From positions 186,001 to 250,000 of the forward strand of contig NZ_QLYY01000005.1 in assembly GCF_003350295.1 (NCBI RefSeq): DNA of 64,000 nucleotides. The letters run 5' to 3'. This DNA comes from Vibrio tetraodonis. GTDB taxonomy: Bacteria > Pseudomonadota > Gammaproteobacteria > Enterobacterales > Vibrionaceae. The position numbers were made by a program, and so were the translations under genes. Positions 1-10,589 of this stretch are shown piece by piece; positions within the stretch are counted from its first letter, which is position 1, and every line of letters begins with the position of its first letter. Below the pieces are notes generated by a model. The model had not been told where the DNA came from and ran no database searches. It saw only the letters and a program-made list of their open reading frames with translations.

Positions 1-756
1 CAAGACCAGTTTGGTACGGCGATCCTGTCATCACACAACCTAAGCACAGAGATATGATGCTAGTGGTCGATCTCTCGTACTCAATGAGCCAAGAAGACAT
101 GCAGTTAAATGGGGACTACATTGATCGCCTAACGGCAGTAAAACAGGTATTAGGCGACTTTATTAATCAGCGTCAAGGGGATCGTTTGGGCTTAGTTCTA
201 TTCGCCGATCATGCTTATTTGCAAACCCCACTAACGCTAGATAGGAAAACAGTCAGCCAGCAACTCAACCAGACCGTTCTTCGCCTGATTGGCGATAAGA
301 CGGCCATAGGAGAAGGGATAGGTTTAGCGACCAAAACTTTCGTCGACGGAGATGCCCCTCAACGAGTGATGATATTACTCAGTGATGGCACCAATACCGC
401 AGGAGTTCTTGACCCGATTGAGGCGGCCAATATTGCCAAAAAATACAACGTCACTATTTACACTGTCGGTATCGGAGCGGGTGAGATGCTGGTAAAAGAG
501 TTCTTTATGACTCGAAAGGTCAATACAGCAAAAGATTTAGATGAGAAATCCCTAAAGGAAATTGCCTCAATGACTGGTGGAAAATACTTCAGGGCCAGAG
601 ATAGCCAAGAGCTTTCCAACATCTACGATACCATCAATGAACTTGAGCCTATTAGTCAAACAACGCAAACTTGGCGACCCCAGCAAGATTGGTTCACTAT
701 CCCCTTAGCTATTGCACTTGTCAGCTTCTTTTCATTGTTGATTATCAGGAGAAACC

Positions 757-764
<8 letters not shown>
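1..764 (+). CDS. von Willebrand factor A membrane protein, BatA-like (5' partial)
   Basis: Seen: the frame is open from the left window edge and reads into a VWA domain with the metal-ion-dependent adhesion site DLSYSMS (DxSxS), so the start lies outside the window. A second conserved VWA stretch (ILLSDGTNT) follows, and the C-terminus has one membrane helix ending in a short basic tail (RRNHV). Its stop overlaps the next gene by 8 bases. Known: BatA-type proteins are membrane-anchored VWA proteins encoded with BatB/C/D, usually downstream of a MoxR ATPase and a DUF58 protein, and are linked to envelope stress or oxygen tolerance in some bacteria. Inferred: first visible member of a three-gene Bat operon. 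The internal ATG at 54 is not the real start, because upstream codons in frame encode typical pre-VWA sequence. Confidence 0.85.
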
Positions 765-2553
<1,789 letters not shown>

Positions 2554-2555
2554 TT

Positions 2556-4190
2556 ATGAATCAAAGAGCATTTAAACTGATGAGCATAGTCGCTCTAACA
2601 ATAGCCTTTTTTAGCCCTGTTTCTATCGCTGCCAATATATGGGCAACCGTAAGCAAGAATAAAGTCGTCAAAAATGAAGTTTTCCAATTGCGTGTTGTGG
2701 TCGACGAAAAAGCGTCCTCTGATGACCTAGATTTCAGTGCCCTTGAAAAAGATTTCTACGTCAGCAGGCCGAGCTTTGGTTCATCAATAAATATTGTCAA
2801 TGGCAATCGGACCGTCAGAAGTGAATGGAATATCACCTTGGCAGCACAAAAGCTGGGGCTTGCCAAAATCCCTGCTTTTACCATTGACGGCAATAGCTCT
2901 AAACCCATTGCGATACAAGTAACACAAGACTCTGACGAGCCAAAAGTATCGGATTTGGTCGAGCTCAGAACTTCTTTAGATAAAACCCAACTCTACCCAG
3001 ATGAAAGTGCTTCGCTAAGAACGCGATTGATCATTAAAGCAGATCCAAGACGCTTACAAAATCCCCAAGTTGTGCCACCAAAAGTCGAGGGGCTTACCCT
3101 CACACAAATTGGTGAGCCTAATCAGTATCAAAGTGTACTTGATGGCGTTGAAGTCACCGTACTTGACCAAAACTATCGAGTGACTGCCGACAACTCTGGA
3201 GACTATACCTTGCACAGCGCTGCATTCAAAGGGTCAGTGATTTACGGGAACGACAGAGTGGGTACAACAAAGCTTGTCTCAGTCGATATCCCCGCAGAAG
3301 TCTTTAACATAAATGTTGAACCAAAGCCTGAGGGATACTCTGGCGTATGGCTACCGAGTTCAATGCTGTCTCTTAAACAGACATGGACTGCAGCCAATGG
3401 AGAGAAAATCACACCCAGCACCGAGCTTGCGACCAAAGTGGGCGATTCGATTACTCGTGAGATAACCTTGGATGTAGAAGGACTACCTCAAGAACGCCTT
3501 CCTAAGCTCAATATCAACTACCCAGAAAATATTCGCGTTTATGCAGAAAAGCCCCAGTTTTCGCAGCTTGAAAATGGCATTACGCGTATGACGCTTAAAC
3601 AAGTATTGATCCCTAAACAGGCTGGCGGTATCGAGCTACCAAGCCTGGACCTCAACTGGTGGGATAGTCAAAACAAAAAACAAAATACAGCGCACATCGA
3701 AGGGTTATCTCTCACTGTTGAGCCAGGAGAGAATCTCAATAATTCAATTCCAGCGCCGCAGTATTCCACGCCTGTTGAGACTAAAACCATTACCGTGCAT
3801 GACGCGGGGTTTTGGCCATATCTCACCGCCCTATTTGCACTACTTTGGCTCATCACCAGTGGACTGCTAGTACGAAGTAAAGTTAAGGGCTCAGAACCAA
3901 AAACCGACCGAAAATTGGAGCCAAATTCAAGTTCAACTCTTATCGATGCTCTAGAGTCCGAAGACTACTTTAAGGCTCAGCACTGCGCCTCACAGTGGCT
4001 TAATCAGGTGAGTATTGACGACAAAACCGTGATTGACGAAGTGAAAAGTGAGTTAGACCTGATGCAGAAATCCTGTTTTTCTTCGCAAGAAACTGGCTGG
4101 AATGCAACAAACCTGCTTAAACTTATTAAAAAGGTGGACAAGATGCCTCGTTCAAATCATAGGCCTGAGGAGGAATTGGCTAAGCTGTAA
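2556..4190 (+). CDS. BatD-like protein (oxygen-tolerance family)
   Basis: About 544 residues: a signal peptide (hydrophobic stretch ending FFSPVSIAA), a long periplasmic beta-rich region, one membrane helix near 423-443 (LTALFALLWLITSGLL) and a cytoplasmic tail. This order is that of the BatD family. An upstream GTG at 2547 is in frame, but the ATG at 2556 is preferred because it follows a purine-rich AAGAAG and directly precedes the basic start of the signal peptide. The gene follows the VWA/TPR gene by only 2 bases and ends the visible operon. Known: BatD co-occurs with BatA/B. Its biochemical function is not established, and nothing here adds to it. Confidence 0.8.
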   Translation: MNQRAFKLMSIVALTIAFFSPVSIAANIWATVSKNKVVKNEVFQLRVVVDEKASSDDLDFSALEKDFYVSRPSFGSSINIVNGNRTVRSEWNITLAAQKLGLAKIPAFTIDGNSSKPIAIQVTQDSDEPKVSDLVELRTSLDKTQLYPDESASLRTRLIIKADPRRLQNPQVVPPKVEGLTLTQIGEPNQYQSVLDGVEVTVLDQNYRVTADNSGDYTLHSAAFKGSVIYGNDRVGTTKLVSVDIPAEVFNINVEPKPEGYSGVWLPSSMLSLKQTWTAANGEKITPSTELATKVGDSITREITLDVEGLPQERLPKLNINYPENIRVYAEKPQFSQLENGITRMTLKQVLIPKQAGGIELPSLDLNWWDSQNKKQNTAHIEGLSLTVEPGENLNNSIPAPQYSTPVETKTITVHDAGFWPYLTALFALLWLITSGLLVRSKVKGSEPKTDRKLEPNSSSTLIDALESEDYFKAQHCASQWLNQVSIDDKTVIDEVKSELDLMQKSCFSSQETGWNATNLLKLIKKVDKMPRSNHRPEEELAKL

Positions 4191-4245
4191 CCGAAATGAA
4201 GGCAAGAAATAAAGAGGCATTAGTCAAGTCCTAGTACATTGAGAA

Positions 4246-4431
4246 ATGGTAACTGGAGGAATGATGTCGGCAATTGAAAAGCCAGATCCCAGTACTCATT
4301 ATGTCATCGTTTATTTCGATGGGTCCCACATGACTTCCCTTGAAGTCGATGCTAAGAGTCGCGCGGAAGCAATCGAAGCATTAAAGAACCTGGGATTTAC
4401 AGAGCGTGATATGTTTTCTATTTCGCCCTGA
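4246..4431 (+). CDS. small conserved-looking protein of unknown function
   Basis: About 56-61 residues, with no signal peptide or membrane helix; the core has alternating hydrophobic residues (THYVIVYFDG) and a short helix (AEAIEALKNLGF). The start is uncertain. The ATG at 4246 has no clear ribosome site; ATGs at 4261 and 4264 lie just after GGAGGA, with 4264 the more workable spacing. A strong hairpin terminator follows directly, which supports a real short transcript. Function not recognised. Confidence 0.55.
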   Translation: MVTGGMMSAIEKPDPSTHYVIVYFDGSHMTSLEVDAKSRAEAIEALKNLGFTERDMFSISP

Positions 4432-4447
4432 TGAAATAATTTGTCAC

Positions 4448-4480
4448 GAAAGGTAGCTCAAACGCTACCTTTCTATTTTA
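4448..4480 (+). terminator. rho-independent terminator after the small protein gene
   Basis: Perfect 10-bp stem (GAAAGGTAGC at 4448-4457 with GCTACCTTTC at 4464-4473), 6-base loop, then a T-rich tail. Confidence 0.8.
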
Positions 4481-4492
4481 AGTTGAAGGGAA

Positions 4493-4984
4493 ATGAAGCT
4501 TAAGATCGCTCAAATTGCTATCACAGCGTGCTGTCTTATTTTTACGTCTATCTCGGTGGCACAAGTTGATTTAGTCAAAGTCGATAAGTCGAAACGCCGA
4601 ATGTATTTGATTGATGACCATCAGATCATACGTGAGTTTCGCATTGCGTTAGGGAAGTCACCAAAAGGCCACAAAAGACAAGAAGGTGATCAACGCACGC
4701 CAGAAGGGCGTTACTACTTAGACTTTATTATTGATGAATCAGAATTTTATCGTTCAATCCACATCAGCTACCCTAACCAAAGCGATATCGATTATGCAAC
4801 CACACGGAGAATAAAGCCTGGCGGAAATATCAAAATCCATGGCCTACGAAATGGCGAAACACGCCCAGCTAACTTTGTTCAAAGCTTTGACTGGACCAAT
4901 GGTTGTATTGCTATCACCAATGAAGAGATGGATGAGTTACTCACTCTAGTCCAACCAGGTACCCCGATTGATATTCGATGGTAA
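4493..4984 (+). CDS. L,D-transpeptidase (YkuD family), secreted
   Basis: 163 residues with an N-terminal signal peptide (hydrophobic core about 5-22). The YkuD active site is visible: His116 in KIHGLRNG and the nucleophile Cys138 in TNGCIAITN. Known: such enzymes use a cysteine to form 3-3 peptidoglycan cross-links or attach proteins to peptidoglycan in the periplasm. At this length the protein is little more than the catalytic domain, with no LysM or other wall-binding module. It lies convergent with the YddG-like gene (stop codons 1 base apart). The family is certain; cross-linking versus anchoring cannot be told. Confidence 0.85.
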   Translation: MKLKIAQIAITACCLIFTSISVAQVDLVKVDKSKRRMYLIDDHQIIREFRIALGKSPKGHKRQEGDQRTPEGRYYLDFIIDESEFYRSIHISYPNQSDIDYATTRRIKPGGNIKIHGLRNGETRPANFVQSFDWTNGCIAITNEEMDELLTLVQPGTPIDIRW

Positions 4985-4985
4985 A

Positions 4986-5912
4986 TCAGTTGTCACAAAT
5001 TTTTCCTTCCTCAGTTCCAACCTTTTTCGACTCGCGTGTAGCCCACCAGCAAAGCAAAGAACCTAATGTCACTAAAACGACACCCTGTAAAAATGCATCA
5101 GTAAGTACTAACCCCAATATGAAAGATGAGATAACCGTGGAGAGTACAGGAGTAAAGTATGATAAGGTCGCTAAAAGCACCATGTTGCCACCGATGATTG
5201 CATAATTCCACAGCGCATAACCGCTTCCCATCGCCACACCAGCGAGAATAAGCCAGGTAGCAGATTCGAGATCCAAACTCATATCTTGGTCTGCAGTAAT
5301 CGCATAGTTGGCCCATAGCGCGACCGCCGTCATGATAAAAAATAGGGTAATAGCATTCTGCCCACCAGCCAAGCGTTTCGTAAGGTTACAGTAAATTGCC
5401 CACAAAAATGCCCCAACGAATGCCATGGAATAAGTAATTGGGTTCGTTTTCACATTCGCTACTATCTGATTGATAGATAAACCTTGTTCACCAGAAATGC
5501 TCCACGCGACTCCAAAAAACGCTAGTGCAATGGCAGGATAAATGAGTAAATTGGTCTTTTTAGGGCTTGCCACTACTGCCAATAAAACGGTGAGCGCTGG
5601 CCAGAGATAATTGATTACCAACATTTCAATAGCTTGCTGACGTGAGTGTGCTAATCCGATAGAAAGGACTAAACAAACTTCGTAAGCAACGAACAACCCA
5701 CCCCCTACTAAAACATACCTTAGAGGGTAGCGTTTTAGTTTAGGAAGCCCCATCACAAGTACCAAAAAACAAGCAGCGACTGTATAAATCGCTGCAGCGC
5801 CGCCCTCAGGTCCTAGTAATTCTGTGACCGCTCGCGCCATCCCAGTCACACTGCTCCAAAGCAAAATCGCTAAAATACCACAGCAAGTAAATCTATGCTT
5901 ATTCAAATCCAA
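4986..5912 (-). CDS. yddG: DMT/EamA-family exporter, YddG-like
   Basis: 308 residues, about ten hydrophobic segments, in the drug/metabolite transporter superfamily. The N-terminal segment (ILLWSSVTGMARAVTE followed by GPEGGAAAIYT) closely resembles E. coli YddG, an inner-membrane exporter of aromatic amino acids, as recalled from family knowledge. It stands alone, convergent with the L,D-transpeptidase. Substrate is inferred from similarity only; another DMT amino-acid exporter is the alternative. Confidence 0.75.
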   Translation of the reverse strand: MDLNKHRFTCCGILAILLWSSVTGMARAVTELLGPEGGAAAIYTVAACFLVLVMGLPKLKRYPLRYVLVGGGLFVAYEVCLVLSIGLAHSRQQAIEMLVINYLWPALTVLLAVVASPKKTNLLIYPAIALAFFGVAWSISGEQGLSINQIVANVKTNPITYSMAFVGAFLWAIYCNLTKRLAGGQNAITLFFIMTAVALWANYAITADQDMSLDLESATWLILAGVAMGSGYALWNYAIIGGNMVLLATLSYFTPVLSTVISSFILGLVLTDAFLQGVVLVTLGSLLCWWATRESKKVGTEEGKICDN

Positions 5913-5966
5913 ACCTTAATAACAACTTTATAGAACGCATACAACAGCGATAGGTTCATTGGAGTA

Positions 5967-6365
5967 CTAACTCACTTCCCAGCTGTGGGTCATTTCGACA
6001 CCAGTCCCCAGCATTAAGCACACTGAGCAATATTTTTGTAGTGACTCTGCCGTGACCTTCTTAACAATGGCAGTGTCCAAGCCGTCTCCGGATATTTCAA
6101 AGTGAATATTTACCTTAGTAAATAGTCGAGGGGCAGTATCACGACGTTCAGTGGTCAACTTTGCGCTACACGCCGAAACTCGTTGTCCATGTTGCTTTAA
6201 CCCATCAACGACATCAACAGAGCTGCACCCACCTGCGGCCATAAGTACCATCTCCATTGGGCTGGGTGCCGACTCACCACCGCTACCGTCCATAACCATC
6301 GAGTGTCCAGATTCAGAAAGACCTAAAAATTTGAGTCCTTCCACCCATTTCACTTCTGCTTTCAT
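5967..6365 (-). CDS. OsmC family protein, YhfA-like
   Basis: About 132 residues. The start KAEVKWVEGL and the block APSPMEMVLMAAGGCSSVDVV match the YhfA branch of OsmC/Ohr proteins. Known: OsmC/Ohr proteins reduce organic hydroperoxides through a cysteine pair; here cysteines sit in GGCSSVD and in KYCSVCLML. The ATG at 6365 is chosen over one at 6380 because GGAGAG lies about 9 bases upstream and the family starts there. It begins 4 bases past the end of the Gfo/Idh/MocA gene, so the two are probably co-transcribed. The exact YhfA substrate is unknown. Confidence 0.8.
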   Translation of the reverse strand: MKAEVKWVEGLKFLGLSESGHSMVMDGSGGESAPSPMEMVLMAAGGCSSVDVVDGLKQHGQRVSACSAKLTTERRDTAPRLFTKVNIHFEISGDGLDTAIVKKVTAESLQKYCSVCLMLGTGVEMTHSWEVS

Positions 6366-6369
6366 ACCT

Positions 6370-7353
6370 TTACTCTCCATCAGTTGGAAACTTCACACCC
6401 GTTTGCCTGCGAATTTCTGTCAATAACTTAGCCACTATCAATGAGCGCTTCATACACTCTTCATCAATTTGATTCTGAGCATATTGGTCAGCAAACGCCA
6501 ATGCTTCATAATACATGGGGTTAGGATCTTGTTTGACCGTTAAATCAATGCCTACACTGCCTTTGGTAATCTTGGTTAACTTTTTACCGGTAGCAATCAT
6601 TTCCATTAGCAGCGCACCTTCTTCACCTTGAATCTCACTCGGTAGATAAGAATCACTGGTTTTGGAGTGCTGCAGAACCACTTCAAATCCATCATAACCC
6701 AAAATAATGCTACCGCTGCCATCAACACCTGAGTCTAAAAGCTGGGCATGTGCTTTAACAGACAGCGGCTCACCAAATAACTCGACCGCCGAACCTACAC
6801 AATAGTAGCCAATATCCATCACTGAGCCATTGGCAAATTCTGGGTTAAAAGTATTAGGCATCTCCCCCGCTAGATATTTAGGATAACGAGAAGAGTACTG
6901 GCAATAAGTGATAAAAGCTTTGCTAAGCTTACCAAGCTTACTGCAATGCTGTTTAAGCAGCTTAAAGTTTGGAGTATGAGGGGACATAAAAGCTTCAAAT
7001 AAGACAACTTTATTATCCAAGGCCGTTTGATACATTTTTTTTGCTAACGTATCGTTGGCTGCCAATGGCTTTTCGCAGATGACATGTTTACCCGATTCAA
7101 GTAATTTTATTGCTTGAGGTGCATGAAGTGAGTTAGGACTGGCAATATAAACAGCATCAATCGACGAGCACTTTGTAAACGCATCAAAATCATCATACAA
7201 AGCCAAAGAGCCATACTTCTCAGAAAACTCTCTCGCTTTGTCAAGTGAACGAGAATACACACCAACGAGTTGGTACTTTTGGGTTTTCAACGCCGCTTCA
7301 ATAAACTGGTCAGTAATCCAGTTAGTCCCCACTATGGCAAGTCTTACCATCAC
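6370..7353 (-). CDS. Gfo/Idh/MocA family NAD(P)-dependent oxidoreductase
   Basis: 327 residues. An N-terminal Rossmann fold begins RLAIVGTNWITDQF, and the family EKP motif (HVICEKPLAAN) supplies the catalytic lysine region; the C-terminal half is the typical alpha/beta domain. Closest in style to dimeric dihydrodiol dehydrogenase or MviM-like members acting on sugars or polyols; substrate not deducible. Followed at once by the OsmC gene on the same strand. An inverted repeat lies just upstream, between it and the LysE gene. Confidence 0.8.
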   Translation of the reverse strand: MMVRLAIVGTNWITDQFIEAALKTQKYQLVGVYSRSLDKAREFSEKYGSLALYDDFDAFTKCSSIDAVYIASPNSLHAPQAIKLLESGKHVICEKPLAANDTLAKKMYQTALDNKVVLFEAFMSPHTPNFKLLKQHCSKLGKLSKAFITYCQYSSRYPKYLAGEMPNTFNPEFANGSVMDIGYYCVGSAVELFGEPLSVKAHAQLLDSGVDGSGSIILGYDGFEVVLQHSKTSDSYLPSEIQGEEGALLMEMIATGKKLTKITKGSVGIDLTVKQDPNPMYYEALAFADQYAQNQIDEECMKRSLIVAKLLTEIRRQTGVKFPTDGE

Positions 7354-7367
7354 TTTTCTCCAACCAT

Positions 7368-7396
7368 AACCAAAGGAGCAAACTGCTCCTTTGGTT
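7368..7396 (-). terminator. hairpin between LysE-type gene and oxidoreductase gene
   Basis: Perfect 13-bp stem (AACCAAAGGAGCA and its complement) with a 3-base loop, just downstream of the LysE-type gene. The tail is not a clean T-run, so it may act as a weak terminator or an RNA-stabilising hairpin. Confidence 0.6.
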
Positions 7397-7419
7397 AACT
7401 TACTCGAAAATTTGTTGTG

Positions 7420-8034
7420 CTATACAGTCATAACAACTCTTAATGCTAAAAGTATCAAAACAATACCTGACAAGCGATCAATTAATTGCGCTTTGGAACG
7501 AATTTTATCTAACAGGCGCGGGCTTGATAGTAAAAAAGTAATAATGGTGTACCACAAACCGTCAATTACCAACGGAGTCAAAACAATCACTAACTTTGCA
7601 GTTAGGCTGTCTCCAACAGCAACGAATTGACTAAACAAAGCAATAAAGAATAGCGCGATCTTAGGGCTGAGAATCGAAATTAGAAAACCTTCCTTTGCGG
7701 ATTGCCACAGCGAGGTCTCTTCGCCAGATTCTAGCTTCGCTGCCACGCCTCCTTTAGAGCGCAATGCATTATAACCAAGATAGGCTAGATACCCCGCACC
7801 ACAATAGCTAATCGCTTTGAAGATCAGAGGTGACTGCTGAAGGACGACAGCCAAACCAATCAAAGTCACGAACGCATAAACACCAATACCCAAAGCATGG
7901 GCCCAAGCTGTCGCTAACCCATTTCCCCGACCACCAGTTAGACTATGCTTCGCGACCATAGCAAGGCTAGGCCCCGGTGACATGGCGCCTAAAATACAGA
8001 TTGTAAAAAGTGATAACCAAATTGTGATTGTCAT
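7420..8034 (-). CDS. LysE/RhtB family amino-acid exporter
   Basis: 204 residues, about six hydrophobic segments. The N-terminal motif GAMSPGPSLAMV is the LysE/RhtB hallmark (SPGP), followed by GRGNGLATAWAHALG. Known: the family exports amino acids or homoserine lactone-like compounds from the cytoplasm. The LysR gene lies upstream on the same strand, 86 bases away, and might regulate it. Substrate not assignable. Confidence 0.85.
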   Translation of the reverse strand: MTITIWLSLFTICILGAMSPGPSLAMVAKHSLTGGRGNGLATAWAHALGIGVYAFVTLIGLAVVLQQSPLIFKAISYCGAGYLAYLGYNALRSKGGVAAKLESGEETSLWQSAKEGFLISILSPKIALFFIALFSQFVAVGDSLTAKLVIVLTPLVIDGLWYTIITFLLSSPRLLDKIRSKAQLIDRLSGIVLILLALRVVMTV

Positions 8035-8120
8035 ACTATTTCTCTAAAAGATCCCATGCTTTTAGATTATCGAATCAGAGAAATGATTTGAAATCAAAGC
8101 TAGTGATAGCAGTTATGACT

Positions 8121-9044
8121 TTAAATCATAGCGACCGAGTGTTTGGATGTACGAATGCAACCAAGTATCAAGTCACGTATCCAAGAATGTGCCATGTCTT
8201 GATCGTATTTTGGATGCCACATCAGCCAATATCGGTGAGGGTCAGGATCAAATGGCAGGGAAGAAAACATCAGTGGATGCTCTTGAGATAGATTTGCCGC
8301 TATATGCTTAGGCACTATCATAAGATAGTCACTTGAGAGCAACGCATTCACTGCTGCCGAGAAAAATGGGATTTGTAATGCGATACGACGATCCACGCCC
8401 ATGGTTCGCAATGCTTCGTCTGCTATTGAGTCTTTATCTCCCCCACCCGTTACTTTAACGTGCGGGTAATAAGCTAAATCATTAACCGTTATATCTTTAT
8501 TTTTTGATACCGGGTGCCCTCTACGCATTAGACACACTGATGTGTCTTCGCCAATCTTAATACTCATCATATTTTCGGGCTTTTTAGGTTGCATAGTAGA
8601 AGCCAAATGTATACCCATCTCAGAAAAATTCTGCATATAGTCTGGCTTCCATAAGCGATAAGCGAGATTCACATTAGGCGCCTGCTTTACCATCTCAGAA
8701 ACCATATCAGGGACGATATACTGAGCCACATAGTCGCTGGAAGAGAACACGAACTCCTGCTGCCATGTTTTAGGGTCAAATGGCTTGTCGCGTAGCAGTC
8801 GTTCAAATTCTTCCAAAAGATAAGTGAGCTGCTCTTGCATACCCACGGCTTTTGAAGTCGGCACTAAAGTGTTTCCCTGCCTTACTAGCAAGGGATCACT
8901 GCACAATTCTCTTAATTGGGCAAGTTGACGACTCATTGCTGATTGCGTGATATTAAGTCTAAATGCGGCCCTACTTACATGACATTCTTCGAGTAATACT
9001 TGTAAAGAGCGTAGCAAGTTAAGGTTGGTATGATTTAACGACAT
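8121..9044 (-). CDS. LysR-type transcriptional regulator
   Basis: 307 residues. N-terminal winged helix-turn-helix (NLLRSLQVLLEECHVSRAA, then NITQSAMSRQLAQLR) and a C-terminal substrate-binding region. Length is typical of the family. It lies between the LysE exporter and the glutamine amidotransferase gene, all on the minus strand. LysR proteins often control a neighbour; the exporter is the obvious candidate, which is inference. Effector unknown. Confidence 0.85.
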   Translation of the reverse strand: MSLNHTNLNLLRSLQVLLEECHVSRAAFRLNITQSAMSRQLAQLRELCSDPLLVRQGNTLVPTSKAVGMQEQLTYLLEEFERLLRDKPFDPKTWQQEFVFSSSDYVAQYIVPDMVSEMVKQAPNVNLAYRLWKPDYMQNFSEMGIHLASTMQPKKPENMMSIKIGEDTSVCLMRRGHPVSKNKDITVNDLAYYPHVKVTGGGDKDSIADEALRTMGVDRRIALQIPFFSAAVNALLSSDYLMIVPKHIAANLSQEHPLMFSSLPFDPDPHRYWLMWHPKYDQDMAHSWIRDLILGCIRTSKHSVAMI

Positions 9045-9059
9045 AGAATTGCCAAACTT

Positions 9060-9818
9060 CTATATGGTATGTGAGGTTACAGTATCACCTTCAATGACTA
9101 AGATACTCTGCGCAGTAATTTTCTTCCAATCACGATTTCGCTCCAAAGGCTCAGATGCCAACGAAATGTTAGATCCTTTTTTACGTATGAACACGGTCGG
9201 CGCCTCATTATCAGAGCTGTAGCGAACCGCCCAAAGCTTCACACCATCGGAAATACATATTGATGCTTTCAGGGGTTCTTTGATGTTGCGGTTCTCCATT
9301 AACTGAGTAATATCCAGCAGAGTTTGTCTTATCGCGTCAACGGGCTGTTCTCGTAAGCCATTTTTGAGCATAAGCAGAAAGATAAGCTCACTGTCTGTGG
9401 TTCCCATTCTCTTTAAGAACAGATCTTCAGGTAACTGCTGATGTAAGTCATATTTCACCTGCTCAAACTCACCGATCTGCCCATTATGAAGAAACATCCA
9501 ATTATCAATAATAAATGGGTGGCAGTTAGAGCGAGACACTTGAGTTCCTGTGGAAGAGCGCACATGCGCCATAAATCGGTGAGAGCGGATATGATGGGTG
9601 AGAGAGCGAAGGTTTTCATCCCCCCACGCTGGCAATACTTCGTGAAATTGACCTGGAGTCTCTCTTTCTGTATACCAACCAAGGCCAAAACCATCTGCAT
9701 TTACTCGCGTAACCGCTTTTCTGGCATCGATACTCTGCTGCACTAATGAATGCTCAGGCTCGTATACCAACTCATCGAGATAAATTGATTCACCCTGATA
9801 AGCTAACCAACGGCACAT
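9060..9818 (-). CDS. class II glutamine amidotransferase, YafJ-like
   Basis: 252 residues starting MCRWLAYQG. After removal of Met, Cys2 becomes the N-terminal nucleophile of the Ntn-hydrolase amidotransferase fold. Later conserved parts include FMAHVRSST, NCHPFIIDNWMFLHNGQIG and GTTDSELIF, typical of YafJ. Known: hydrolyses a gamma-glutamyl amide; the physiological acceptor of YafJ is not settled. No partner synthase domain is attached. It ends 15 bases before the LysR start. Confidence 0.85.
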   Translation of the reverse strand: MCRWLAYQGESIYLDELVYEPEHSLVQQSIDARKAVTRVNADGFGLGWYTERETPGQFHEVLPAWGDENLRSLTHHIRSHRFMAHVRSSTGTQVSRSNCHPFIIDNWMFLHNGQIGEFEQVKYDLHQQLPEDLFLKRMGTTDSELIFLLMLKNGLREQPVDAIRQTLLDITQLMENRNIKEPLKASICISDGVKLWAVRYSSDNEAPTVFIRKKGSNISLASEPLERNRDWKKITAQSILVIEGDTVTSHTI

Positions 9819-9857
9819 AAAAACTCCTTAAAACTATTGATAATATTAGGCATAGAA

Positions 9858-10037
9858 TCATGATTTAAACAACCTAGCAAGTAATTCTATGATAGGCCCT
9901 ATCTCTTCTAGCGGCATGTTGCCAAAACCCAGCGCTACCGCTTGCCACGATCGATTCACTATCCTGCTATGTTCATAGTAGCTTAATGCCTGTATGTTAA
10001 TATGGTAACTCGCTGCCCTTTCTACCCATGCTTGCAT
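9858..10037 (-). pseudogene. 3' remnant of a MocR/PdxR-type (GntR-aminotransferase) regulator
   Basis: Only about 60 C-terminal residues are readable (WVERAASYHINIQALSYYE ... LGFGNMPLEEIGPIIELLARL), matching the end of the aminotransferase-like domain of MocR regulators, which are normally about 450-500 residues. Upstream the frame runs into bases that on the other strand code for a truncated flavoprotein. Inferred: a deletion removed the DNA-binding half of this gene, the divergent promoter and the start of the neighbour. It is not expected to be functional. Confidence 0.65.
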
Positions 10038-10039
10038 GG

Positions 10040-10543
10040 AGGATAGACAACTACGTCTATATTCACGGAGCAAACAACAGCCGTTTGATACGCTACTTGG
10101 GTAAGTCATATCAAACCTGTTTAACCTTTACTCTATTTGATGGTTGGGTGCTAGCAAAGTCTGCATTTCATCATAGTGCTCATTACCGTTCAGCAGCCGT
10201 GTTAGGAAAATTTGAACTTTTCGGCGATAACGTTGAGAAAGACCTACTACTTAATCACTTCTTAGAACAAATAGCACCCGGTAGAAGCCATGATGTGCGA
10301 CCCAGCAATCAGCGAGAGCTTGCTGCAACCATGTTACTTAAAATGCCTTTAACAGAAGCGTCCGTTAAAATCAGTTGTCATGGAGTAAGAGATGAAGAAT
10401 ATGACTTGGACCGGCCAGTATGGGCTGGAGTACTGCCTTATAAAACGGTTGTCGGGCCTCTACAATCCGCAGACTCTTCGAGCGATATAATAGAGCCAGA
10501 TTACAGCGCTGCGTATGGGGAGCGTTGGTTCAGTAATCAATAA
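10040..10543 (+). pseudogene. 5'-truncated pyridoxamine-phosphate-oxidase-like flavoprotein (NimA-like)
   Basis: The readable protein begins inside the family fold: NYVYIHGANNSRLIRYL and LAKSAFHHSAHYRSAAVLG are central motifs that normally follow 45-55 residues containing the first FMN-binding strands. An ATG at 10028 could start translation but adds only a few unrelated residues. About 165 of roughly 215 residues remain, and the 3' end looks intact. Known: MocR-type regulators often sit divergently from such flavoproteins; here both 5' halves are missing at the same point, which indicates one deletion. A shortened but active protein is possible but unlikely. Confidence 0.65.
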
Positions 10544-10560
10544 CAACCAAGGTAAGGCTT

Positions 10561-10589
10561 AAACAGCGTTAAGTGAAATAACGCTGTTT
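10561..10589. terminator. bidirectional terminator between flavoprotein remnant and AraC gene
   Basis: 11-bp stem AAACAGCGTTA / TAACGCTGTTT with a 7-base loop, between two converging genes and overlapping the stop codon of the AraC-type gene. Confidence 0.7.
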
